Shown here: piece after piece, positions 14,113 to 24,843 of the stretch
How the letters are laid out: every line of letters starts with the position of its first letter
Numbering within the stretch: the first letter of the stretch is position 1
Assembly (NCBI RefSeq): GCF_949628265.1
Contig: NC_088789.1
Coordinates: forward strand, 5,696,886 to 5,760,885
DNA from: Cloeon dipterum
Lineage: Eukaryota > Arthropoda > Insecta > Ephemeroptera > Baetidae
DNA length: 64,000 bases
Direction: 5' to 3'
The notes under the pieces: generated by a model
What the model was told of the DNA's origin: nothing
What the model saw: only the letters and a program-made list of their open reading frames with translations
Database searches by the model: none
Made by a program: the position numbers and the translations under genes

Positions 14113-14152
<40 letters not shown>
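14113..14152. repeat. (GA)20 microsatellite, left arm of an inverted pair
   Basis: About 20 perfect GA units. Its complement, a (CT)n tract, begins about 90 nt downstream, so the two can pair as hairpin arms. Confidence 0.97.
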
Positions 14153-14154
<2 letters not shown>

Positions 14155-14241
14155 CCGCTCGACGGTCACGAACCAGATCGCCAACACACAAATTGCATGC
14201 ACACATATACATAATGTACTCCAACGTGTTTGACAAGCAGT

Positions 14242-14242
<1 letters not shown>

Positions 14243-14277
<35 letters not shown>
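14243..14277. repeat. (CT)17 microsatellite, right arm of an inverted pair
   Basis: About 17 perfect CT units, complementary to the GA tract just upstream. The two arms with a loop of about 90 nt could form a cruciform or a triplex (H-DNA) structure. Confidence 0.97.
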
Positions 14278-14283
<6 letters not shown>

Positions 14284-17200
14284 CGTTCCACTATATGTGC
14301 TATGACATCATACAGTCTAAAAAATCCGTTCCTGAGTGACGCAGCAAAAGCAGCATAGAGCGTCAAAGTGCGGATAACTACCCTGTTGCTACCTTTGGTG
14401 ACTCTACCTGCTGAAGTAAGGAACCATTTCTCTTTACCGCTAGAGCCACCACCGTTGCATCACGTAAAGAAATAGCAAAGTGTGTTGAGACAACACTGAC
14501 TTTTTACCGTGTATGTGTGTGCTGCTCACAGAGCAATTCGCAAGGAGAGATTGCGTTGGCTTTGGTGCATGCCTCTAGGTGAGTGAGTTGCTTGAGCGAA
14601 CGCCTGAAAACATGTGGATATTGCGGCTTGCTGCCTGCCTACTTCATCAACTTATCTCGAACACCTGAGGAATACGTTAGCTATATCATACGCACAAGTA
14701 TTCCTAGTATCAGGGGTTGAGAACTTCAACTGGTAAGTGCGTAAATAAATTATGGCAAAGTTCAGAATAGCCTGATAATGAGTTTCTGACTATAGATTAT
14801 GAACTTTGTGAATTTTGGTCTCGCTGTTATAGATGTACTCATATCCATCTAAGATTTAAATCGGTGGACAAATTAAATTTCAAACATCAAGTTTATACAT
14901 CGGAAAATTAACAATATATTTTTTTTAATTTCATAAAATTAAACGTTGTTAACTTTTTCAATTAGCAAGATTTTGCAAAACTGATGTACGTGAAAATAGA
15001 TCGCGTTACAAAACTATATTATGTCTTGCAGGATTTAATGAAGTCCTTCGATACTAATTTCATCGTGCAGCGCACGTTAAAAAAATAGCACGCTATACTC
15101 GACTATCAAACTCTCCGAGACTCCCTGAAACACAAAAAGCGCCTTTCGTAATTAATCGGATTAAAAACTCTGTAAATGAATTATTTTGGCAGAGAGCCCT
15201 CGAGCTGCGGCTTTCAGGCAGGCGTGATTTGTTCTTCGCATGCAGGAAATAGGACTGCGCAAAAAGAGCGAAATGAATTTGACGCGCGAAGGATCGAGTT
15301 TCCACGAAGACGGATTATTTCAATTTCCATCAGCATTTTCTGCATCGCATTACACACTTGGAATTGAATTAGGAAATACGAGATTAAATCTCTCTAGCCG
15401 CGGGACAGCTGATGAAAATAAGTTTGTTATGCGGCAACTTGATAAGTCAATTAAGCCCGCTGACGAGCGGAAGGAACGCAGCCATCATCGCACACGGCGT
15501 ATTTTACGCGGGAGTGGAGCACTTCAATCTGTTCCCGGGAAATAAACGTGTTTATCCGATATTTAATTAAAGTGTAATTTTACCTTTCTATGCAGACAGA
15601 TTGAACGGATTCCTATTTTATCTCAGGATATACACGAGGCAAATCTTTATTGGAAAATAATCCAATGGTCTACTAGAGCGTGGTTGATTGTGTTCGATTC
15701 CAAATTAACTTCAAATTGAATTCGAGCTCCGACATTGAACCCTGAAGGCTGCAGGATTGATGGCGTGTGGCCTGCACGGCACACCTTTGTGCGACGTGTC
15801 AGTCGTTGAGTCAGTCACTTGGACAATCATCGATTCGCGTCTGCTTTTTGATCCAGTCCGATTTATCACCGCTCCCCTTTCGACCCCGAGCTGGCGTCAC
15901 AGGGCTATTTTCCACTCGCGCTAACAAATCGCTTTGGTTCTGCGCAATATGCCCGCTCCCCGAACGTGCTACTGGATTGCGCTCATTTTTCACCCTTTTG
16001 TTTGCTCCTGTCTCTCGTAATACACCAACAAATTGGGTCAAAAACGGTTTGCTTTAAATATGAGTAAGCTAAATTTAAGGGAAGTAGACGATGCTTCTTA
16101 CACGAAACAGGAATATTTTTTGTATTTTATTAGTTGTGAAATGGGCCATAAGTTCAAATTAGACATTAAAAGAATAAACAACTCATTTTTGGGTCAGGAT
16201 GCTGACCAACATATTGTTATATCATCTTCATAAATGCAGCGGTTTCGTTCCCGTCTTGGGTGTCCTTGTCAACTTGCTTGTATTCTGGAATTTGTTAAAC
16301 AATAATTATTTCTAACAATAAATTTTATTTTTCATTGTTTTAATATTTGGATAATTATAATAATCAAAGCTGCAAGAATTTGGATCGTTAATTGCTTCTA
16401 AAAAAATAATTTAGTGCTATTTCTTCATATTTCTGTAAACCTATTTTTACTAAAAGCACTGTCCTCAAATCTCTGCTTGCCAAATAATGCCTGTGTCAGC
16501 GACCTAAATGGCAGAGAGCGTTGTCCTTGGTGAAAGAGAAAAATGACTGCTTTCCTTGATACATCCTGTAGTCCGCACTTTGGGTGGCGTGTCCGGCGCT
16601 CATTTGTGGCAGCACTAGGTCGGATTTTTCTCACGTTAATGGAGAGGAGGAGCGTTTCTAGTCGTGGAAAGCAACACGATGCGAGCTCGATCTCCATTCT
16701 CATGCGGTGTGCCACTGGCGTTGGCAAAAAAGTGGAGATAACAAGCCCCGCGCGCTGAAAGTGGATCACCGTTAAGGGTTGCAGCTGACTCGCGATTTTT
16801 CCACCCATCTTCACGACAAACATAAAACTCTGTCATGGTGATATTTGACACCAATCGTGAACTAACAGGTTAAGAATGGTTTGAAAGCTAAAAATCTAAT
16901 TTCGTGGCTTCGGGCTGATAATCGCAAGAGTTTCAAGGCAGCTCAATTCTTTTCTTTTGGGGCAGCAAGTTGTTGTCACGAGAGTATCTATACCTAATGT
17001 AGTGCCTGCCAATACGTGGCACTCTCCTCCACCTTAAAATGCACCAAGCACAACCATGCTCCGCTGCACTAAAAATTTAATTTTGAGGCTTTATGAAGGG
17101 GTTGAACTGTAGGACTTTGTTGAATTTGCAGGCTAGAAGTTGGATCTTTTAGAGCTTAATTTTGAATTTTAAGGCAAAGTTCAAGAAGCCAGACCTTGAG

Positions 17201-20200
17201 GCTAGGAGACCACGCAGTTCAAGCTTACGTAGTGGTATACAAAATTTTATTTTAAACCCTGACGGTGACCATTAGCGTGACTTATAAGCATGTTGGGAAT
17301 CAAGAGCCATGAGAAAGTGAACGGAAAATCCTCTTTACGATTATCTCTCCTTAGTTCCGAGAAAGAGCGTCTGCCTTCAGCTTAATCTCAGCGTCAGGGT
17401 TGAAAAATTAACCTACAGACTAGCGAACGTAACGAAAATGAGGTTAGTGGCGGCTGCGAGTGGTTGCAAACGAAATTACGCATTCTAACAGACAGAACAG
17501 CAGCCGAGGGAGTGAGAGAGAGAGATAGAGCCGGTTGTTGCTCGCAATCTACGCCATATCGGATCAGTTAAAATATGCGGATGGCCGGCGGGTCGCTTGT
17601 CAGTCAGATGAAAACGATTTTTGCGCCTCTATCACCGCCCAGCCGCACCAACGGGAAAACGGTCCAACGCATTTGACGGGCCTCTATCAGCACAAGTGCA
17701 CCGAATTTACGCGAGCGAGAGATTATCGACCTCGCCCGCAGCCTCTCGGAATAAAAATTGCGGCGTGTACATTTACACGGAAACTCGATAAAGCTGCGCC
17801 ACGTTCAGTGGCGATTTTTGCATCGGCTGAAAGGGAAATTGGAAAGCGGAGAGGGGTCGATTTGATTCCTGCCCCAACAGCCACCTGTGCATACGTTATA
17901 CGCTCGCGGTGGCGTAGTGTCACTCCCCGCGTCCTAGAGAGCTAGGGGTTTCATAAATTATTATATTATTATTGATCCTAGTTGTAGATGTGCTGGACGG
18001 TGAGAGATTCAATTATTTGCTCTTCCCGAAAGCAGGAGCAGCTTAATGAGACTGAATTTGATCAGGTTCGTTTGCCGCAAATACAAATAGTGCCTCCGAA
18101 ATTTCACCGCAGACAAGAAATCCGATTTGAGACACACTGCATGCTAAGCACGGAGCAGGCTCTGCTGATTTTAATTGGGCGTGCACGTGAACCGTTTTAA
18201 TGATGTGAAAGCTTTTGATTTTCGGCATGAAGCAGGGATCGAGTGACGAGCCACTTTGAAATGTTGCGTAACAAAACTTTTGAACCACGCGCGCAGTTAA
18301 ATCAATTTTAGTCTAAAGTGCAAGCGAGTCGCTTTCTCGGATGAAATTGCGATCTTCCCAGAGGAAGGGTGCCAAGGGGGCGGGCTCCGTCCAAAGGGTA
18401 GATACGTGCAGCGGCACGTTGGCACACAATTGCGGTGTAAATTATTTGAGTGACACGTCCCAGGGCTGGGCGGCTGTAGCTGGAGCACTTTGGGCTCCTC
18501 AGGGACCCGCTCGGTGGAGTGGAATAAGGCTGAGTTGTTATTATCTGGCTGGCACGTTGACGAGGAGGAATTGCCTGTCCGACCTCTGACACGAGATGCT
18601 TGTCAAGTCCCCGAGGATCACCAGAGGCTCGCAACATGCTTCGCCCTGCCCTGGTCGCCGATGAAATTTGTTTGATTTTTTTACCGTTCCCGGAGGCATG
18701 GTTTTCAGACAACGATGCCCGCGCATAATTAAAATTAATTGCAACACTCTGCGACCTTAAAATCAAATATCTATTAGTCCAGGAGATTGATCGATTTTTT
18801 ATATTTCAGAGGAGTTGTTATTGATTAGCGTCCCTTGGAGTTTTCCCTTCGAGGAAAGGCCAGCAGCTCTCCTCTGACCACCGAGGCTAAATTAATCTGA
18901 GGAACTGCGCTATCCTTCAAGTGCCTTTTGCACAGTTTCATCATCCCCAGTGATGTTCTGTCGATATACCGAGAGCAGAGCAGAGACGCGGAAAAGATAG
19001 CGATCAAGTTAGTAATATGTCGCTCTTCTCTACTTTTCCATGTGCTCTTCACGGAGTGTGGTGTATTATTGGATTGTAATCTGCTGGCTTTATTGGAAAA
19101 TTTTCATCACCAGCGAGGAAAAGATACACAAGTCTGAATGAGAAAGCAGTGAGACATTATCGCCGAGAATAACTCCTTTTCAACGGTATATTTTCAAGGA
19201 AAGCTCATTTCCTGCGCCTCTGTAAACATTGCAATCTCCCTGGATCGCTCAGGCTGTAACCAAAATCAACTTTTTCCAGAGGAAAGAAATAACAGCAAAT
19301 GCTTGGAGTTTATTTTAATGCTGTTAAAAAAGTATGTTTGTTTTTGTGTTTAGCATAATACAAATTATGAAGTGAAAATATTATATTTTATAGAATCTGG
19401 TAAAGATTTGATAACAAACAAGAGAATTATCAAACTTTATTAAAAATCCAAAGCTGTTAATCACAAAATAATAATCTGAACGCTTCCTTTATATTCTCCG
19501 CAGCAGTGCGAAATTAAAAATAACGAAGTCGCTTTCAAAACTCATTTTCAGCGTTGTTTTTCTCATTTCCTGCTTTCAGAGGGGAATGGTGAGCGCGCGC
19601 GGAGATGTGCAAAATTAATGTGAGCGTGCATTCGCCGCACTGCATAGCGTCGAATCCAATTCCGAGTGCATTTAAAGTCGGATCTCTCGGATCGGACGAT
19701 GCAGCAACCAGCCGCACATCTGTTTCCCTTTTCACCCACACCGGCAAGTTAATGAGAATTTGCGCGAGAAGAGCGCGTTGTGAAAGCCGCTGGGCAAAAA
19801 ACCGCATCATCTGCATTCGGATATAAATCCACAATCCAACTGGCAGTAAACTCGTCCGTGGTGGCGGCGCAAAAAGTTAGCCGGTCGAATTTTGTGCGCT
19901 GCTATTCAGGGTGTTTTGCTCTAACTTCACAAAACGTGAGCAGGAAACTCAGTCCCGTTAAGGAGTAATTCTATTTTAATTAAAATTTAGTAAGGTGCAA
20001 AAGGAAGAGAAGGGCTGTTTTTCTTAATAAAGAGTGCTGAGATACCATATGAGAAATAAGTTTCACCCCTCGCCCACTTACTTGATATAAAGCTTTTGAA
20101 ACACGTGTTTCCTCTTTGTCATTATAAGTTATATCTTGTTGTACTTGTCTTAAAAACAGAACCATTTATTGCGATAATTAGACAATGGCTGTCATCAAAA

Positions 20201-20340
20201 ATTGCAATTCGCGCCCTAGGAACGACATTTCTAGTGCGACACAAACCATTTTGAGATTATGTGTGCCTGATTAAGATTCAATGCCCACAGAATGAATTGG
20301 CGGTAGAAAATACCAATTCGTAATTTTTCCTATTAATATG

Positions 20341-20483
20341 CTAAATTTCTCGATATTGAGGGGGTTAAAAGGGGGTTGGTGGGTATCATACCCATTTAGT
20401 GCACTTGGGGATGTCAAGACGAGTCTAACGGTATGCGGTTTTTCAAAATCAGATGATTAGAAGTCGAGATTTGGTCGATCATC
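20341..20483. repeat. Diverged direct repeat, copy 1
   Basis: This segment starts CTAAATTTC and contains the blocks ATTGAGGGGGT, TTTAGTGCACTT, CTAACGGTATGCGGTTTTT and AGAAGTCGAGATTTGGTC. The same blocks recur in the same order about 332 nt downstream with scattered substitutions and a short insertion. No open frame is maintained, so it looks like a noncoding repeat unit, perhaps part of a satellite or a non-autonomous transposon. Confidence 0.85.
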
Positions 20484-20672
20484 CAGAGTTTTATTGTATC
20501 GCGTCTCGATAAAAAAAATTTTACACCCGACTCTCGGGTTGTGGTGGTCCTATTAACAAAAATTAATTACCGTTTGACTCGATTTGAAGGGAACTAAGTA
20601 ACTGAATTGGTTTGAAGAAGACAATTATTACTCGTCAACGTCGTGCAAAGGTGTTGAAACAGACGAAAAATT

Positions 20673-20822
20673 CTAAATTTCACGTTATTGAGGGGGTCAA
20701 AAGAGGGTTGCGGGTTGGTGGGTCTTAAACCCCTTTAGTGCACTTAGGGACGTCGAGAGGAGCCTAACGGTATGCGGTTTTTGAAATTCGGATGACTAGA
20801 AGTCGAGATTTGGTCAATCATC
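20673..20822. repeat. Diverged direct repeat, copy 2
   Basis: Second copy of the unit at 20,341, about 332 nt away, in the same orientation. It carries about seven extra bases near GGGTTGCGGGTTGGTGGG and several substitutions, which suggests an old duplication. The AT-rich DNA after it holds a nuclear-receptor half-site cluster, and the two may belong to one larger dispersed element. Confidence 0.85.
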
Positions 20823-21007
20823 GTTTTTTACCAACCTCGAAAAACAAGGGTTTTCGAAGTTTTCATTTTTATTTTAAAAAAATGAGGAAAAACGCCATTC
20901 CAAATTGTAACGATTTTAGCTTAATTTTTTGTACTTTAAAAAATGACTAAAAAAATTTAATACATTCATTTTCAAATTTGAGTTTAAAATCTAAAAATTA
21001 ATTTTTA

Positions 21008-21041
21008 TGACCTTGACCTTTGACCTACCACTTTGAGGTCA
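21008..21041. promoter_or_regulatory. Cluster of TGACCT/AGGTCA half-sites (DR0, DR1 and inverted)
   Basis: Three TGACCT hexamers lie in a row at 21,008, 21,014 and 21,021: the first two abut and the third is one base further on. An inverted AGGTCA follows at 21,036-21,041. DR1 spacing is a known site type for RXR/USP- and HNF4-class nuclear receptors. The cluster sits next to repeat DNA, so it may be a repeat motif with no regulatory role. Confidence 0.35.
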
Positions 21042-24000
21042 GTGTAAAAGTTGTTTGCCTTGTTGAGCCGAGTTTACGGATTTTTTTAATTTTTGTTCTC
21101 GGACCACCCTGAGCAAAGTTATGAAGTACTCAAAATTCCCAGATTTTGACCTTTGAACGCCCGCAAAACCTGCAAAAATTGGAAAGGCCGAGTTTTCTCA
21201 ACTGTTTTGTAGTACAATTAGGGCAAAATTAACGCAAACAAAATTTCATCAAAATCCATCGACCCCTGGACAGAAATTTATTGCTTTGACAGATTGTGGC
21301 TCTATAAAGTATTTATTTTTTTCAATCTAATCCTATATATAAGTGTGCCTCTCCATTTCGTCACTAACACGAATAGCGCCACAGAACCAAAGGCACAAAA
21401 GAGCAGGTTAATAATTTAGTGATTCCAGGCACAAAACGGTCTCATTTGCAAATCTCGTTAGCTACTCTTGCAGCGTGATTTGTTTTGCTGTCAAAAATGC
21501 TTTCACTGCTGAAATTACGCTGTTTAGCCCTTGAAACAGCAATCATGTGTATGCGGACGCGTTTCATCTGAGAACGGCTGCCGAAATCAAATTACGCACA
21601 GACGTGAGGTGCTGCGCTGAGCGCAGTCCGTTTGAAGCGCGCGCCTAACGAACGAACGAACAAACCTAATGCGCGGACCTCCGCCTAATGAACGGTCTGC
21701 TTTTGTGCGCCGTAATGCGAGTTTTGCTCGGCTGCGCTTTCGCCACCGATAGTTTGAATATCAAAGCAAACGCGTATACTGCTAATTTTGAAACGAGAGT
21801 CTAGCCTTTATTTCTACACAAAAGAGAACCCAAAAGTCACGTCTACCTTGGATGTTGCGAGGCTAATTCCGATTCAAAATTATTTAAATTCCAAAAATGG
21901 CAAAATCAACGTAATAGAGGTGTCTTTAGAAACCATCAAGATCGAACATGGTGATTTTTCCAGCTAAATTGCGTGGATTTAAGGTTGGAAACAGTTTCTT
22001 TGGCTGATTTTTTTTTTATTTTATTAACTATTTGAAAAATGGCTCTATGAAAATGAAAACCACTGCAAACAGTACTTCAACTAAATTTAACTGTTGAGTA
22101 TAAAAAGCATTTGAAACACAAATCTACTTCGATAGAAAAGCAAAAAATGATTTACTTCTTGCATTTAGATATTACTGTATTTAATTATTATTTGTTTGAA
22201 GCCGTCACCGCATAGGTCTGTCAATTTTAAATTAGGCTGATCTGATCGAATAATATCTAGAAATCGCTGAATCAAAATTATCAGCAGCTTATACTGTGGT
22301 ATGATTTTTACTTTGGAGGTATCGTATTGCTGACGAGGCCTGCGGGCCCAAAACAGCTGCTGTACAGTATGAGAGCGTGCGTTCTTTAAATTTTTGCTCT
22401 CTGAATTTCACTATTAGCAGAACATCTACAATTTATTTCCGCTCAGAGTTTAACCATTCGTTAATTTTAAGTTTTAAAAATTACCTGCGTGTTCATTTCT
22501 TTGTTTTTCTATTCATAATTTATTGGGGCACTTTGAGCTTGGAAGTAATTCCTATACATGAATAAATTATAGCGTTTTACATAATATATGAAAGTGTTAA
22601 AGGAATGATTAAACAAATGCGTTTTATTACTATCAATAATATAAGCAAAAAAATTCGGAATACAGGCTGATGAAGGAACCACTCGACTTTACCAATCACG
22701 TGCGATCTCTTTGATCGGAAAAAAGCAAACACTTCGTTAAAACCAAGTGCGAGGCCCCTTCGCCCTCCAGCTCCTGCTATGTATGCTCACGATTCTTGAT
22801 TAAATCTCATCATTATTCAGCCGACATTAATGAAGCCTTGTTAAAAATCACTAAGAGAGAGAGAGCAGATGCGAGGAGGAGGAGGCTGCGTCCAAATTAA
22901 TGCACAACCTTCGTTGCCACGCTGGATAATGCAAATGAGAGGCACGCCGATCGCATTTTTGATGCCAACGTTATTATTCCAGGCAGCCGGCCCACCTTGC
23001 AAATAACAAAATTGATAGATGATAGGTCAGTGTGAGGGTGTGTGAGCTGTGCTGTGCGGTGCACACCAGCTGTTATTTCCGAATTGAGCGCTCGCACGCC
23101 CGCCGATAAAAAATGAGCCGGCCGGAGAGGAGGTGTTTGCAATGTGCTTGCTGGCTTGATATTTGTTGGCGCTGTTTTATTTTGCTCCGCACGCAGCCGG
23201 TGAAATATTGGCTCTCTTCCGCCTTCCGCCACAAGAATGAGGAATGAGCCAACCGAAAATGCCGCGCCTATCATATTTCTCGCCGCGCTGCTCTCGTCGT
23301 GTTGATCGTAATATGAATGAGCAGCAATCAATTTCGGCTTATTATTGAGCGCCGACTGACACTTTGTGGCGTTCACTCGGTGCTAAGCCTGTTATCGGAC
23401 AGAGCATTAAGCTCCGACACAATTGCGCCATCGCCCCTAGGAATACATAATTATTGCACATGCTCTCACTTTATCACTCTCGTTTTACTTAGCAAAGGAC
23501 CCCAGAGATATTTAATTTGTAATTTTTACCATTTTTGTCATCTGACAGAATTAAATTTTAATTAAAGAATATTTCACAAGTTTTGCTCTTTTAATGCTTT
23601 ATTGAAAATAGAAAATAATTTAAATCCAAAAACGGACCAAATCTGCAGTTATTTTTTTTTTTAAATTTGGTGGCCCACAATTGCCCCGAATTTTGTTCAT
23701 CAAGGTTTTCTACCATATTTTTATGAAATTAATGAAAGTGTTAATTTATTATCTTACAAAACTTTTAAATAATATTCCTTTTTAATCTTGGGAAATGAAA
23801 AAGATGTAGTAGCTATAAAATATTCAATGCATTTTTCGCAATAAACGTGCAATTTTTTATTTAATAACTGAAGAAAACAAAGCCAAGAGGTTAATAAAGG
23901 AAAGAATCTTTGAATTTTGAATCTAAAAATAGTGATTTTGAAGATCAGTAATTTTTATCGAATAAATGACACAGCTATGCAACCGGTAGTGCATGCATGA

Positions 24001-24580
24001 TACGCTGGTTGCATAAATTATATTTTGCAGGCGCAAGGTTGCTCAAGGCTTTTAAATTCCCGAAGAGACCAGTGTGATCGCCAATATGTTATTTTTAAAA
24101 CGATTTCGTATCCTCTGCTTTAATTTTAAAGGGAAATTCTCTTATGAAAAATTAGGCCCTTTTAAAAGACCTATTCATGCGCGGTATGAAGAGAAACTCC
24201 TAGTCAGCCACTTTGGCGAGTGGGTCAGAGTGGCGAAATTTCATTGTGCATTATGTGGTGCTTGTAGACGCGTTAATGCATCTGCGGGATCGATATAGAT
24301 CATGTGCTTCCTATAATAAATGGTCAGGCGAGCTCCGAGCACCAGGAGCCGTAAAAAGTTCCTCCTGGCGCTGTAGTGAAAGCTTCGGCTCACAAATCAC
24401 TGTGGCACTTAAAAAAAGTAATGAAAATTATGGCGGATATGATCACTCCGCCGAGAAATAGTGCTCCGTAAAAAGTACATGGGACAGCCATGATAAAGAG
24501 GAAAATCTTCAAAAATTAATAAAATGGGTTGTTGCGTAAGGTAAAGTTCTTATTAATTTAATGAATATACTATTTTATGC

Positions 24581-24586
24581 TTTATT
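24581..24586 (-). terminator. Candidate poly(A) signal of SREBP
   Basis: AATAAA on the minus strand, about 260 nt downstream of the SREBP stop codon. It is the first perfect hexamer I noticed in that direction. Confidence 0.5.
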
Positions 24587-24843
24587 ATTTCAAACCATCC
24601 ACTCACAGTTCATTCAAGATTAAAAAATCCAATTGTTATATTTTAAATTAAAAAGTAATTTATCATAGAAATGGATGAATTTGTTAGTTATGAGTCACTT
24701 GCCCCCACTTTTATCATATTATACATGCAAAGAAAAATGAACTAAGCAAACAATTTCACAAACTAAACTCTATCTTAGACGAGAAGTGGTGATCTTATGG
24801 AATAAACTCGATGAAAAATGTACAACGCAGGAAATGATAATAT

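Larger units (their letters stand above)
12570..24560. other. Gene-poor intergenic DNA with scattered GC-rich blocks
   Basis: No supported gene. GC-richer blocks at about 15.1-15.5, 15.75-16.0, 16.5-16.8, 17.4-18.7, 19.5-19.95, 21.5-21.8 and 22.75-23.45 kb may be regulatory. Open frames of 130-160 codons on the minus strand (16,425-16,823; 18,308-18,766; 22,897-23,376) have no recognisable domain and no clean splice context. The stretch contains GA/CT tracts, a diverged direct repeat near 20.3-20.8 kb and a cluster of nuclear-receptor-type half-sites at 21.0 kb, listed separately. Confidence 0.55.

Noticed and set aside
14532..14578. 47-nt segment bounded by CACAG and GTGAGT that looks like a mini-exon
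   Set aside because: Such pairs occur by chance in 24 kb; there are no in-frame partner exons nearby and no recognisable peptide.
16425..16823. 132-codon minus-strand frame
   Set aside because: No motif, no plausible splice sites, competing frame on the other strand.
18308..18766. 152-codon minus-strand frame
   Set aside because: Basic, low-information sequence from a GC-rich block; no conserved feature.
22897..23376. 159-codon minus-strand frame
   Set aside because: No recognisable domain; base composition of a GC-rich regulatory-like block explains its length.
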